Below, in pieces: positions 23,601-34,050 of a DNA stretch of 64,000 nucleotides. The stretch is taken from positions 17,434,336 through 17,498,335 of the forward strand of contig NC_083340.1 of NCBI RefSeq assembly GCF_019175385.1, read 5' to 3'. How positions within the stretch are numbered: position 1 is the stretch's first letter; each line of letters begins with the position of its first letter. The notes under the pieces were generated by a model that saw only the letters and a list, made by a program, of their open reading frames with translations, searched no databases and was not told the DNA's origin. This stretch comes from Lycium barbarum. Its lineage: Eukaryota; Streptophyta; Magnoliopsida; Solanales; Solanaceae. The translations under genes and the position numbers were made by a program.

Positions 23601-24370
23601 ACTTCAACCAAGAGAAAAATTTGAGCATTCAAGAGAGAAAACGAGTGAAGCATCTAAACGTACACATGAACATGTTGGACGTGCGTTTCTTCATTAAGTT
23701 TCGAGTCTAGTTTTAGTGAATGTATTAGGCTTTCGATTATAATCTCTTTCAGCTTTTGAGAAGCACATTTGAGGTTGTAATTGGGGGTAAACATTGGAAG
23801 CTAGAGTTAGCTTGAAGGAGTTAGATTGTTGGTGTAAGTTCTTTGAGAATATAATACGAATATAATCCTTTGTGGTCGTTTGGTACGTGGACAAATTTAT
23901 GCTGGGATTATAGTCCTGGGATTATAATCCCAACACTAAATAATCTTTGGATTATTTAGTACTTGTTCTTTGTTTGGTTCATTGGATTAAAGGTGAGATA
24001 TACCATATATAATCCAAAGCATGTGCTTGGTATTAGTTATACCACCTAGGAAATAGGATAATATTATCCAACATTGTGGTATACTTTTATACCGGGACTA
24101 ATTAATAACCCAAACCAAATATGGTATAAATTTAACCCTAAAATTTAATACCGATATATCATGTCTTATACCATATACCAAATGACCCCTTTGAGTTTTG
24201 CTTCAAGTTAGCTTGAAGGGGTTAGCAGCAATCGAGGATTGTTGGAGTAATAAGTTCTTTTGGGGCAATGGGTGTAATCCTTTGAGTTTTGCTTCAAGCT
24301 AGTTTGAAGGGATTTGCAATAATCGAGGATTGTTGGGTGAAGGACTCCGGGGTATTGCCCTTTAAGATTG
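23601..24370. repeat. Spacer with about 100-bp repeated units, split by a MITE
   Basis: Units containing CCTTTGAGTTTTGCTTCAAG, TTGAAGGG and AATCGAGGATTGTTGG occur at about 24188-24275 and 24280-24345, with a diverged one at 23770-23850. A hAT-like MITE sits between the first and second units. Confidence 0.6.
23874..24187. mobile_element. hAT-like MITE (about 314 bp)
   Basis: Ends GGTCGTTTGGTAC and ATACCAAATGACC are inverted copies. The interior is rich in GGTATA/TATACC words, GGGATTATA and its complement. CCTTTG is present on both sides as a probable remnant of the target duplication. Confidence 0.65.
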
Positions 24371-25045
24371 CTTTTGTAATAGGGGTAAACTAGTATTCAA
24401 TCATTAGAAATAAATAAAGGCAGAAGAGAATGAAATCATGCAAGGAATTCATACTAGGGATGAATAAAGGAGCTATAAGCGGAGGTAAATTTAGAATTTA
24501 AATTCTACGAGTTTAACCTTTTAAAGACTTTAACATTAAACCCATCATATTCTTAAAGTTATTGATTTATACCTACTATTTGTTGTAATTTTAGTAGATT
24601 TTGCCATATAAAGTTATGTTCCGCATTGAAAGTATTAAGTTTAAATAAACTTGATATGTAAATAGGCATCCACCCCTGGCTACAAGGGAATAATCCTTAA
24701 ACACTCACCAAAGGAGTACAATCCTCTATTCATCTAAAAACTAGCTAAGAAATTAAAAACAACCCTAAGCTTACTGTGTGTGTGTGTATGTATATATCGT
24801 ATAATTTCTCATTTGTTTTATGTAATACACTTGTCCTATATCAATCGTTCCGTGATATTGACCTTTCTCTTTAGATTTTTTTTTTCCTCTTAAAACCCTA
24901 TGTTTACCAAAATATCGTACGTTATTAATGATACATACAAGACAAATCATGATCAGACAACTGAATATATCCGCTTGGCTGGGAGCGCTTACTATTTGGT
25001 ATTAAAAGCTGGCCTCTGGTAGGTAGGAGTCCCTACTCTCGTTTA
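24371..25045. other. AT-rich spacer, nothing recognised
   Basis: No reading frame, RNA gene or inverted repeat stands out. A short (TG)n/(TA)n stretch lies near 24776-24800. Confidence 0.5.
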
Positions 25046-25282
25046 GAGCCCGTTTGGCTTAGCAAAAAAAAAAATGATTTATAAACTGAGTTGATAAAAA
25101 AATAATTTATAAGTTAAAAAAATAAATTAAAATAGCCCAACTTATATTTTTTTTACTTATTTTAAGCATTTTTTTAGCTTATAAGCTGATTTGTCAAATA
25201 CCTGAAAAATAACAAAATAGCTTATAAGTGGTCAAAAGCTTATAAGCTGATTTGACCACTTATAAGCCAATCAAACGGGCTC
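25046..25282. mobile_element. MITE with GAGCCCGTTTGG ends
   Basis: Left end GAGCCCGTTTGGCTTA and right end TAAGCCAATCAAACGGGCTC are inverted repeats. The interior repeats CTTATAAGCTGATTT and AGCTTATAAG. It belongs to the same family as 37789-37980. No convincing target duplication was seen. Confidence 0.7.
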
Positions 25283-25484
25283 TCAGTCAAGAAACTTCGA
25301 AGACTTGTCAACATGTATGTTGAGATGGATAGCACAAATGAAGTTAACTCTCATTTTCAGTTTTTGCAAAAACTAAAACAAGAGTTTTAAAAAAAGAATG
25401 ATAATTTGATCTGATTTTCTTTCTGAAATTCACTTTTAAATTCTAGTTTGCTTAGACATTCACTATCCGAAATTTAATCGGGCA

Positions 25485-25880
25485 ATTTGCAGGATTGTCC
25501 TTCGCTGGGGGGTGGTCTTTAATTTTTGTCCTTCGCTACAAGCATCTTGGTTTCGGATTCGATCCTCGTTCAATCAAAAATTAAAATAAAAATGTTTCAA
25601 ACTCTGCCTTAAGGGGAAAAAAAAATTCTAGAATTTTGTAAACATCTGCCTTAAGGCCTAATTTTGGGTAAAAGTTTGTCTTAACTTCTGCTTTAAGGCA
25701 TGGCATAAGTTGGGCCTTGTGAATCCCAACTTATGGCATGCAAATTTTTTTAATTTTTTTTTTGCTGAGCTTGAATTGGAATTCAGGACCTCTAAGTGTT
25801 AAACGAAGGATAAATATTAAAGACCACCAATTTGAGGGATAAAATTTAAAGACCACCCCAAAAAAGATAATCCGCTCAAA
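25485..25880. mobile_element. Foldback element with tRNA-like B-box words, copy 1
   Basis: Outer arms GGTGGTCTTTAATTTTTGTCC (first 20 bases considered) and its inverse near the right end (TTAAAGACCACC). Inner arms CTGCCTTAAGG and its complements around a CTTTAAGGCATG centre. GGATTCGATCC (25558-25568) matches the RNA polymerase III B box. A second member lies at 32370-32835. Confidence 0.65.
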
Positions 25881-26204
25881 AAAATGAATTTAATCCAGAT
25901 TTGGGGCGATAGGCCCAAAAAGGAGATAAAGCCGACCTGCCAAGAGATTGTCCATTCTCAAGACTCGAAATATCTCGTTGTTTCACTATTCCCTCAATGG
26001 TATACAAGCCAGGCCAATTCCAGTGGAGCAATCCCTGTTCTTTTTCTTCTTATCCAAACGTTAATTCGAAGCTAAGTGTCGGCAATATTAATTGTTGTTG
26101 GATATTCGTTGCATGGCCGCTAACATGATTGATTTTGTGTCATTCATCAAAGGGTAAACCTACTGATGGTTTTGTTCCAATTCAAGAAAAAAACAGTATG
26201 TTGT

Positions 26205-26401
26205 CGGGGGCGGATCTAGCCTATTAAGTGGGGGTTTAATTGAACCCTCAACTTTCGATACGGAGTATTAATTTATGTGTAAAAAATTATTAAAATTATA
26301 TATATAATAGATATGAACTTATAACTTTTAAAATATAATGAGTTCAATATTAAAATTCTTAAGATTGAACTCACATAATCTAAATCCTGAATTCGCCTCT
26401 C
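26205..26401. mobile_element. hAT MITE, GGCGGATC family, 8-bp TSD
   Basis: A perfect 8-base direct repeat TATGTTGT lies at 26197-26204 and 26402-26409. The left end GGGGGCGGATCTAG pairs with the right end GAATTCGCCTCTC. It is the same family as 42016-42191 and 52382-52742. Confidence 0.8.
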
Positions 26402-26409
26402 TATGTTGT

Positions 26410-26955
26410 TTGTGTTCACTCCGAAAATTTGATCGGAGTACTCAAAATCTGTTTCATTTTAAGATAGATGAAACAAATTGGAGTATTTACTTTCTTCTCT
26501 GTACAAACCAAACTCGTTCCAGCCGATTAGCCTTCGTCTTTCCTAGACTCCAAAAATTTAGAAGCTTGCATTTTTTTTCCTTGCAAAACAAAAGTTAGAC
26601 AGATGTCCGGATGATATTGTCTTGAATAGTCGTCGAATAACACCTACATCGCTGCCCTACCATTACACGATTGATCTTGAGTGACTTATCATACTGGGGA
26701 CCATAAAAGAAACTATTGCTCTAGCCCCTCTCCAAGAAAGAGAATATTTTTCCTGTTTTACTACATTTTTATAACAATGATGTCCGGATATGTAGCATCA
26801 TCACACATGTAACGTCATTAAAATTATTTCTTAGCTTATATTGCCTTATAAGAAAACTCATTAAAATTTGTATTACGGGAAAAGATAAATAACATTGAAT
26901 CAAATGGATAAGAAGGGCCATAATCGACAAATTGACACATAGGTTCCATTTAGGC
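26410..26955. other. Spacer, nothing recognised
   Basis: AT-rich DNA without a gene or clear repeat. It ends at the target duplication of the next foldback. Confidence 0.5.
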
Positions 26956-26964
26956 TTTGATTAG

Positions 26965-28104
26965 GAATTCGCGACTTAAATAGCGCGAAAAAAAAAAAGT
27001 TAAACCAAACTAGTACAAAAAAAAAATATAAATAGTATTCACGCACGAATTTCGTGCGTGAAAGGACCAAACTGCCAAAACACAGTTTTGGAAAAGGAAC
27101 ATTAGTGACTACGCATGAATTTTGTGCGTTAATGTTGGTTTTTTTTTTTTTTTTTTTTTTTTGCGTTACCTTTCCAATCACGTTTTTTTTTCCATACTTT
27201 GGGTAAAGATTAGTCATGTTTTAAAATCCCAAAATATCAATATTTTATATAAAACTTAATATTTTTTTTTGCGTACAATAATGTCGGCTCATTACATGAA
27301 GTCCACCTAAACGTTTGGATCGTCGTTTTAGGGGTTCTAAAGTGTCCCGAAGCAAATTTTGAAACTTATAATATTTATAGGATTTTGATTTAAGTGTTTT
27401 ATTATATTTGAATGTACAAATTTAAATATTTGATTTAATAACAATTCATCCAATACGAGAGGTCTATAGTAATTAAAAAATAATTCATTCCATTTAATTG
27501 CACACCATTTGAATTAGTATTGTAATTAAATAGAATGAATTATTTTTTAATTAGTATAGACCTCTCGTATTGGATGAATTATTATTAAATAAAATATTTA
27601 AATTTGTATATTCAAATATAATAAAACACTTAAATCAAAATCCTATAAATATTACAAGTTTCAAAACTTGCTTCGGGGCACTTTAGAACCCCTAAAATGA
27701 CGATCCAAACGTTTAGGTGGACTTCATGTAATGAGCCGACATTATTGTACGCAAAAAAAGATATTAAGTTTTATATAAAATATTGATATTTTGGGATTTT
27801 AAAACATGACTAATCTTTACCCAACGTATGGAAAAAAAACGTGATTGGAAAGGTAAAGCAAAAAAAAAAAAAAAAAAACAAACAAACCCAACATTAATGC
27901 ACAAAATTCATGCGTAGTCACTAATGTTCCTTTTTTTTATGACCCCTTTCACGCACAAAATTCGTGCGTGAAAGGCCAAAACTGTGTTTTGGCAGTTTGG
28001 TCCTTTCACGCACGAAATTCGTGCGTGAATACTACTTATGTTTTGTTTTTTTATTAGTTTGATTCAACTTTTTTTTTTTTTTACACTATTTAAGTCGCGG
28101 ATTC
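26965..28104. mobile_element. MULE-type foldback element, 1140 bp, 9-bp TSD
   Basis: A perfect 9-base direct repeat TTTGATTAG flanks it (26956-26964 and 28105-28113). It starts GAATTCGCGACTTAAATAG and ends CTATTTAAGTCGCGGATTC. Each half is an inverted copy of the other for roughly 500 bases, meeting at about 27505, with an unpaired part near 27490-27530. The arms carry palindromes made of CACGCACGAA and TTCGTGCGTG (27040-27061, 27955-27980, 28006-28027). Nine-base duplications are characteristic of Mutator-like elements. No coding region. The right end is about 127 bases upstream of the TATA box of the subtilase gene. Confidence 0.88.
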
Positions 28105-28239
28105 TTTGATTAGTTGAGTTTACTTTTACACAAATCGCCTATCTTTACTACAATAAAGTACCACTGTACCTCATTCCAATCTTCTCCACTTACCAGTATT
28201 GATTGTTACAGGGACCGCATCTTTCTATGCATAAAGTCC

Positions 28240-28246
28240 TATAAAT
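28240..28246 (+). promoter_or_regulatory. Probable TATA box of the subtilase gene
   Basis: TATAAAT in CCTATAAATTC, 49-55 bases before the ATG at 28295. This would place transcription start near 28270, giving a short 5' leader. Confidence 0.6.
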
Positions 28247-28294
28247 TCAATTGAATATTTGGGTAGTGTGTAGTAAGTGAACATAGGATCTAGA

Positions 28295-30616
28295 ATGGGT
28301 TTTCCTCATTCTCCACATCTAGTCTTGCTTTCATGGGCTGTTTCTGCTCATCTCTTTTTAGCTATAGCACAAAGATCCACCTACATAGTCCATTTGGACA
28401 AAACCTTAGTGCCTAATGTCTTTGCTAATCACCATCATTGGCATTCTTCCATCATTGATTCCATCAAAGCTGTTGTTCCTTCATCAGTGGACAGGTTTCA
28501 CTCTGCTCCAAAACATGTTTATTCTTATGACAATGTGTTTCATGGCTTCAGTGTTGTTTTGTCCAAAGATGAACTGGATGCTTTGAAGAAGTCACCAGGT
28601 TTCATTTCAGCTTACAAAGATAGATCTGTGGAACCTTACACTACTTACACATCTGATTACCTCAAGCTCAATCCTTCATCTGGTCTATGGCCAGCTTCTG
28701 GTTTAGGCCAAGATGTGATCATTGGTGTTATTGACACTGGCGTCTGGCCAGAATCCGCGAGTTTCCGAGATGATGGTATGCCTGAAATCCCCAAGAGGTG
28801 GAAGGGAATTTGCAAGCCAGGCACTCAGTTTAATATTTCAATGTGCAACAAAAAACTCATTGGGGCTAATTACTTTAATAAGGGAATTTTGGCTAATGAC
28901 CCCACTGTGAACATTTCCATGAATTCTGCGAGAGATACTAGGGGTCACGGAACACATTGCGCTTCCATTGCTGCTGGGAACTTTGCAAAACGTGTCTCCC
29001 ATTTTGGATATGCAGCAGGAACAGCAAGGGGAGTTGCACCACGAGCTAGGCTTGCTGTGTACAAGTTTGGCTTTGACGAAGGATACTTTGATTCAGATAT
29101 GATTGCTGCTATGGACCAAGCTGTTGCAGACGGTGTTGACATGATATCCATTTCTCAAGGGCACAGTCACATTCCCTTGTATGAAGATCCGATATCAATT
29201 GCTTCTTTTGGAGCTATGATGAAGGGAGTTCTAGTTACAGCTGCAGCTGGAAATCGAGGTTTCAGTTTTGGAACTGTAGTAAATGGATCTCCATGGATCT
29301 TGTGTGTGGCAGCAGGCTACACTGACCGGACATTTGCAGGAACTTTGACTTTGGGCAATGGGTTAAAAATTAGGGGTTGGACCTTGTTTCCAGCAAGAGC
29401 CTTTATCAGGGATATATCCGTGATTTACAACAAGACTCTAGCCGCTTGCAATTCAGATGAATTGTTATCGCAAGTTCCTGATCCCGAACGCACCATCATT
29501 ATATGTGATGATAGTAATAGTCCTAGTTGGGATATCTTTAGTCAACAAAATTTCGTCTCTCGAGCAAGGCTTCTAGCAGGCATCTTTATTTCTGAGGATC
29601 CAACAGTGTTCAGGGACACTCCTTTTTCCGACCCGGGAGTTGTGATTGACAAAAAGAAAGGGAAACAAGTCATCAATTACGTTAAAAACAGCGTTGCTCC
29701 CACGGCCACCATCACGTTCCAAGAAACGTACGTGGATGAAGAAAAGCCATCCCCAGTTCTAGCCGAGTTCTCAGGAAGAGGGCCCTCCAGAAGCTACTTG
29801 GGAATTGCAAAGCCAGATATTATGGCACCAGGGGTACTGATTCTTGCAGCAGTTCCACCTAATATCTTTTCAGAAAGTATTCAGAACATAGGATTATCTA
29901 CAGATTATGAGCTTAAATCAGGCACATCCATGGCTGCTCCTCATGTTGCTGGAATTGCAGCAATGCTAAAAGGCACACATCCTGAATGGAGTCCTTCAGC
30001 TATTCGCTCTGCCATGATGACTACAGCAAACCCTTTGGATAGTACTCAAAAGCCTATCAGAGAAGACGATAACATGGGAACCACGCCCTTAGGGATCGGA
30101 TCGGGGCACGTTGATCCTAACAGGGCACTTGATCCCGGCCTAGTATATGATGCTACTCCACAAGATTACATAAATCTTATATGCTCTATGAACTTCACAG
30201 AAGAACAATTCAAAACATTTGCAAGATCATCAGCCAATTACCACAACTGCTCAAATCCATCAGCAGATCTCAATTATCCATCATTCATTGCCTTGTACAC
30301 GTCCAGCCAGGAGGGTAACTTCACCTGGTTGGACCAAAAATTCAAGAGGACCGTTACGAACGTTGGTGAAGGTGCAGCTACTTATAAAGTAAAAATAAAG
30401 ACTCCGGCGAATTCCACAGTTTCAGTGTCACCACAAACGTTGGTGTTCAAGAAGAAAAATGAGAAGCAAAGCTATACTTTGACAATTCGCAATATAGGTG
30501 AGATGAATTTGATTAAATTTGGGTCTATCACTTGGGTTGAAAAGAATGGCAACCATTCAGTAAGAAGTCCAATAGTGCTAAGTCCTGGAACTGCACCCTG
30601 GGGTACAGATGATTAG
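28295..30616 (+). CDS. Subtilisin-like serine protease, SBT3-like (S8A)
   Basis: A single-exon, intact frame of 773 residues, the usual length for plant subtilases. Residues 1-26 form a secretion signal (MGFPHSPHLVLLSW..LFLAIAQ), so the product enters the secretory pathway and probably the apoplast. The I9 inhibitory prodomain spans about 28-113. The S8 domain has the catalytic triad D147 (VIDTGVWPES), H218 (RGHGTHCAS) and S545 (GTSMAAPH), with the oxyanion N320 (AAAGNRG). A PA domain is inserted at about 345-470, and the C-terminal fibronectin-III-like domain runs from about 655. Several N-glycosylation sequons (for example NCS, NFT, NHS) are present. The sequence pattern matches tomato SBT3 more than other clades; family knowledge suggests a role in wound or herbivore response, which this sequence cannot show. 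An in-frame GTG at 28277 is not a plant start; ATG 28295 gives the signal peptide. A MULE foldback lies just upstream. Confidence 0.95.
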   Translation: MGFPHSPHLVLLSWAVSAHLFLAIAQRSTYIVHLDKTLVPNVFANHHHWHSSIIDSIKAVVPSSVDRFHSAPKHVYSYDNVFHGFSVVLSKDELDALKKSPGFISAYKDRSVEPYTTYTSDYLKLNPSSGLWPASGLGQDVIIGVIDTGVWPESASFRDDGMPEIPKRWKGICKPGTQFNISMCNKKLIGANYFNKGILANDPTVNISMNSARDTRGHGTHCASIAAGNFAKRVSHFGYAAGTARGVAPRARLAVYKFGFDEGYFDSDMIAAMDQAVADGVDMISISQGHSHIPLYEDPISIASFGAMMKGVLVTAAAGNRGFSFGTVVNGSPWILCVAAGYTDRTFAGTLTLGNGLKIRGWTLFPARAFIRDISVIYNKTLAACNSDELLSQVPDPERTIIICDDSNSPSWDIFSQQNFVSRARLLAGIFISEDPTVFRDTPFSDPGVVIDKKKGKQVINYVKNSVAPTATITFQETYVDEEKPSPVLAEFSGRGPSRSYLGIAKPDIMAPGVLILAAVPPNIFSESIQNIGLSTDYELKSGTSMAAPHVAGIAAMLKGTHPEWSPSAIRSAMMTTANPLDSTQKPIREDDNMGTTPLGIGSGHVDPNRALDPGLVYDATPQDYINLICSMNFTEEQFKTFARSSANYHNCSNPSADLNYPSFIALYTSSQEGNFTWLDQKFKRTVTNVGEGAATYKVKIKTPANSTVSVSPQTLVFKKKNEKQSYTLTIRNIGEMNLIKFGSITWVEKNGNHSVRSPIVLSPGTAPWGTDD

Positions 30617-30949
30617 GACAATCACATTATGAGAAAGTTTTAAGACATTTGGAATAAATTATGTATGCTCCAGAAGCAACTTAGGACAAATGTTTTATGG
30701 TATGTTACTTTATCAAAAAAAAAAAAAAAAAGAGAAATGTTTTATGGTTTCTAGTTTCTACAACATAATATCCTATTCGAAATCTAAATAGCAGAGGCGT
30801 CAAGTGGTTCGGAAAAGTAGTACTTAGTAATTAGTATAGTATAAAACAAGTTGTGTTAATGTGTTAAAAGAAGTGTTAATGGGTACCAATTTAGCCGCAT
30901 ACTGTAATTATTATGATTAAATCATAAATGAAGGTGAACAAATATAGTA
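30617..30949. other. 3' flank of the subtilase gene
   Basis: No gene. It includes an A-rich run near 30715-30731; AATAAATTATG (30654) may serve as a polyadenylation signal. Confidence 0.45.
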
Positions 30950-31418
30950 CTCTCTCCGTCCATGCTTACTTATTCATGTTTGACTTGACACACCATTAAG
31001 AAGCAATTTAAAAAAAAAAGGTATTTTACTATATCACCCTAATTATTACTCCCTCTGTTCCAAAAAGATTGTCTTCCTTTCCTTTTTAGTCTGTTCCAAA
31101 GAGATTGTTCCCTTTCTATACTTAGAAACAATTTAGCTTTATGAGATGATTTACAACCACACAAATATCTAAGGCTTGTTTTGGACCACACATTTCAAAA
31201 GTCTTCCTTTATTTCTTAAACTTTGTGTCAAGTCAAAAAAGGACAATTTTTGGGGGACGGAGGGAGTATAAGTCATTTAAATGTTGGGAAATGGATAAGA
31301 AATGATTAGAACTTAATAACACTGGTAAAATAGGTATAAAATGATACAATATCTCTTGATTTTTCAAATTAGACAAATTAAAATAGACATCTATTTTTAA
31401 CTTAGTGGACAGAGCACT
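30950..31418. mobile_element. Stowaway-like MITE carrying a second Stowaway
   Basis: The left end TACTCTCTCCGTCC and a degenerate right end GGACAGAGCACTA bracket a second, complete Stowaway. Removing the inner element (31049-31266) joins the outer halves. The outer copy is older because its right end has decayed. Confidence 0.6.
31049..31266. mobile_element. Stowaway MITE (218 bp)
   Basis: Ends CTCCCTCTGTTCC and GGGGGACGGAGGGAG are inverted copies flanked by TA on both sides, the Stowaway/Tc1-mariner target. Internal repeats of GATTGT..CCTTTC occur near the left end. Confidence 0.82.
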
Positions 31419-31596
31419 AATTAATTGCAATTTGATGATAAAAATATGTCAAAACATCTGATAAGAATTTATTAGATTGCTATAAATATGGAATGTGACG
31501 CTAATCCAATCTTACTATCAATATACTAGAAACATGATATTTTATTGGAAAAAGGCTAAAATTATCTTAAACTATCGGAAATAGATCACTTTTAGG

Positions 31597-31937
31597 GTGT
31601 GTATGTATGAAGGAAAATGTTTTCCAGGAATTAAATGAGTTTCTTACTTATTTTATTGCGTTCGATACATAAGCAAAAAATATTTGTATATAATCGGGTT
31701 ATGGGATAGGGGCTACGGGTGGGGGTGAAGATGACGTGTTTGGAGAGTGGGACGAGAGAGACAATCAATGTAGAATACCATTTATGAGAGTTGTATTCCC
31801 TACGGGAAGTCATTTTCCTCATTTTTCAGGAACTTGTTTTCCTAAAAAAATATTTTCTAAAAATTTTATTCAACTGAACATGAAAAAATTGAAAACCATT
31901 TTTTAGAAAATATTTTCCTTCATATCGAACATACCCT
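31597..31937. mobile_element. MITE with GGGTGTGTATG ends
   Basis: Left GGGTGTGTATGTATGAAGGA and right TCCTTCATATCGAACATACCC are imperfect inverted ends; the internal words GAAAATGTTTTCC and GGAAAATATTTTC extend the arms. Probably hAT-derived; target duplication not resolved. Confidence 0.65.
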
Positions 31938-32369
31938 TACCCTTTGTTTGTTTTAATTTGGTATCAACTACGTTCTCGCCGTTAACCCATTAACTCAATT
32001 TTACCCTCAAAACTAACATATTTCATGTCTGCTTGAAACACGCATAAAATATTTTTTCTTTATTGAGTTGGAAATACGCATGGAGAAAAAATCCTCCCTT
32101 CTATGAGACTGCTTTGTTGTGACCAGAATTTTTATTGCCAGACTTTAATATTCCAAGCGGATAAAAATCAATATATATTATAAAGTTAGGCATAGACAAA
32201 GTGACATGACACCTCCTTATAGCCAGCATTTGTATTTATCTTTTATTCCGTTTTTTGCCTTTTTTTATATATGAACTTATAATCTATTAACAACATAGAT
32301 TAATAAAAGGCTCACAAAATAAATAGGAGTACAAATCAGCCCACGTAGCAATAAATAAAAGGGCAATGC
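31938..32369. other. Spacer, nothing recognised
   Basis: AT-rich, without coding or repeat structure. Confidence 0.45.
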
Positions 32370-32835
32370 ACAGCAATGCCCCTTATACGGGTGGTTTTTA
32401 ATTTTTGTCCCTCAAATTGTTGGTCTTTAATTTTTGCCCTCGCCTAGAATACCTTGAGGTTCTGGGTTCGAACCCCAACTCAGGAATAAAAATAAAAATA
32501 AAAATAAAAAATCACAAGACAAGGCTTTTGGAAAAGTCTGCCTTATGTGGCATAGGTTGCCTTAAGGCATAACTAAAGTTTTGCCGGATCAGACAGAGGT
32601 TGTCTTATAAGACAGACTTTTAGTTATGCTTTAGGGCAATCTATGCTGCATAAGACAGACTTTTCCCAAAGCCTTGCCTTGCTATTTTTTTTTTTTTTTT
32701 TTTACTAAGCAGGGGTTCGAACTCAGAATCTCGGGGTATTTCGACCACTTTTTAACCGAAGGATAAAAATTAAAGACCAACATTTTGAGGGACAAAAATT
32801 AAAGACCACCCCAAAAGAAGGACAATCCGCTCAAA
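32370..32835. mobile_element. Foldback element with tRNA-like B-box words, copy 2
   Basis: Outer arms GGTGGTTTTTAATTTTTGTC and its inverse near AAATTAAAGACCACC (about 32797-32811). Inner arms GACAAGGCTTTTGG and CCAAAGCCTTGCC. The words GGTTCGAACCC (32465-32475) and GGGGTTCGAACTC (about 32712) are close to the polymerase III B box and face each other. Same family as 25485-25880. Confidence 0.7.
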
Positions 32836-34050
32836 AAATTGATAAATTATAGAAAACAGCCCACCAAATAATAAATAAGAAATCAGCCCACGTAGCAGTA
32901 ATACAATGACCTTAATTTTAAGTTCTAATTCTCTAATTAAAATGAATAATTAGTGCATATTGAATGTCTATGCTTCTTCATCTTTCCCCTTCCTATTACT
33001 CACATACTTGGGATTGTTTTGCACTCCTCCTTTTCATAATAAGTAGTATTTTAGATTTTTCAATTTTTTCAAAATAAGTGGTGCTTTAGGATTTCAAGAA
33101 TACTTTGGGCAGATTCTTCCAAAATTGCCCTTATTTAAATAATCAAGATTCATTAATTATCTTTTCTTTTTCTAGGCATTTAATTATGTAAGCACAATTT
33201 GATTAAGGGTAAGTAAGTAAAAACACTCGAGCAATTTCTTAAGGGGTTTGCATGAGCTAAAAGAACTACTTGTTATGAAACAGAGGAAGTAACGTTTCAA
33301 AATAACAATTACTCTTGCATTTACTTTTTGCATTAAATTTTGGGAGCAATGATCTTTCAAACACAATTAGAAGTAATATAGAAAGAGGGGCTGAGTTATA
33401 TAGGTAATTTTGTTTTTCCTCTTTTATCTATTTTTGGGTTATGGGGAGGGTGGATTTGATGATGGAGAATTTGATTGATATACCTCTTTGATACTTTTTA
33501 CTTCTGACGTGTTGTGAATACTGAATTTACACGTACAAACAAGCATATAATAGTTGAAATGTTCAATAGGTGATTTCTTTAGGATTATGAATTTATGATG
33601 ATGAGCTTTGAGTGATAACGATTTAATTTTCTCTATCATGATTCTTAGAAGAGAATGATGAGATTTGAATTCATAACACAATCAATTTAATAAAAAAAAA
33701 AATAGGAGCAAATTAAGGAATTTGTTTGGTTAATTTGGATGAGGGATGGGATCCAATAAGTTGTAAAGCAGGGCTGTAATTTTGCAAAAAATCTTTTAGA
33801 AAAGTAACAAGTGAGAAGAAAGGTAAAAAGAAAAAGAGAAGCAAGAAAAAGGAAGGAAGAAAAAATTGTGATCCAAACTGCATCCATTACGTGCATGACC
33901 ACATAATTTATTTTTCTCTTTTATTGTTTATTCTTTAATAGAGATTAGTAACAACATAAAATTAGCTAAAAGAAATTTTTGATACATGCTTTTTATTTTC
34001 ATCAAATGAATGACCTCTTTTTATTGAAATTCTAGCTATTCGTAGTATGA
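32836..34050. other. AT-rich spacer, nothing recognised
   Basis: No gene, RNA gene or repeat with recognisable ends. Short minus-strand frames are rich in F, S and L and resemble no known protein. Confidence 0.5.

Noticed and set aside
26900..27217. 105-codon minus-strand frame
   Set aside because: It lies across the MULE arm and its A/T homopolymers; no similarity to proteins.
28277..28294. Upstream in-frame start for the subtilase
   Set aside because: The codon is GTG; ATG 28295 fits the signal peptide.
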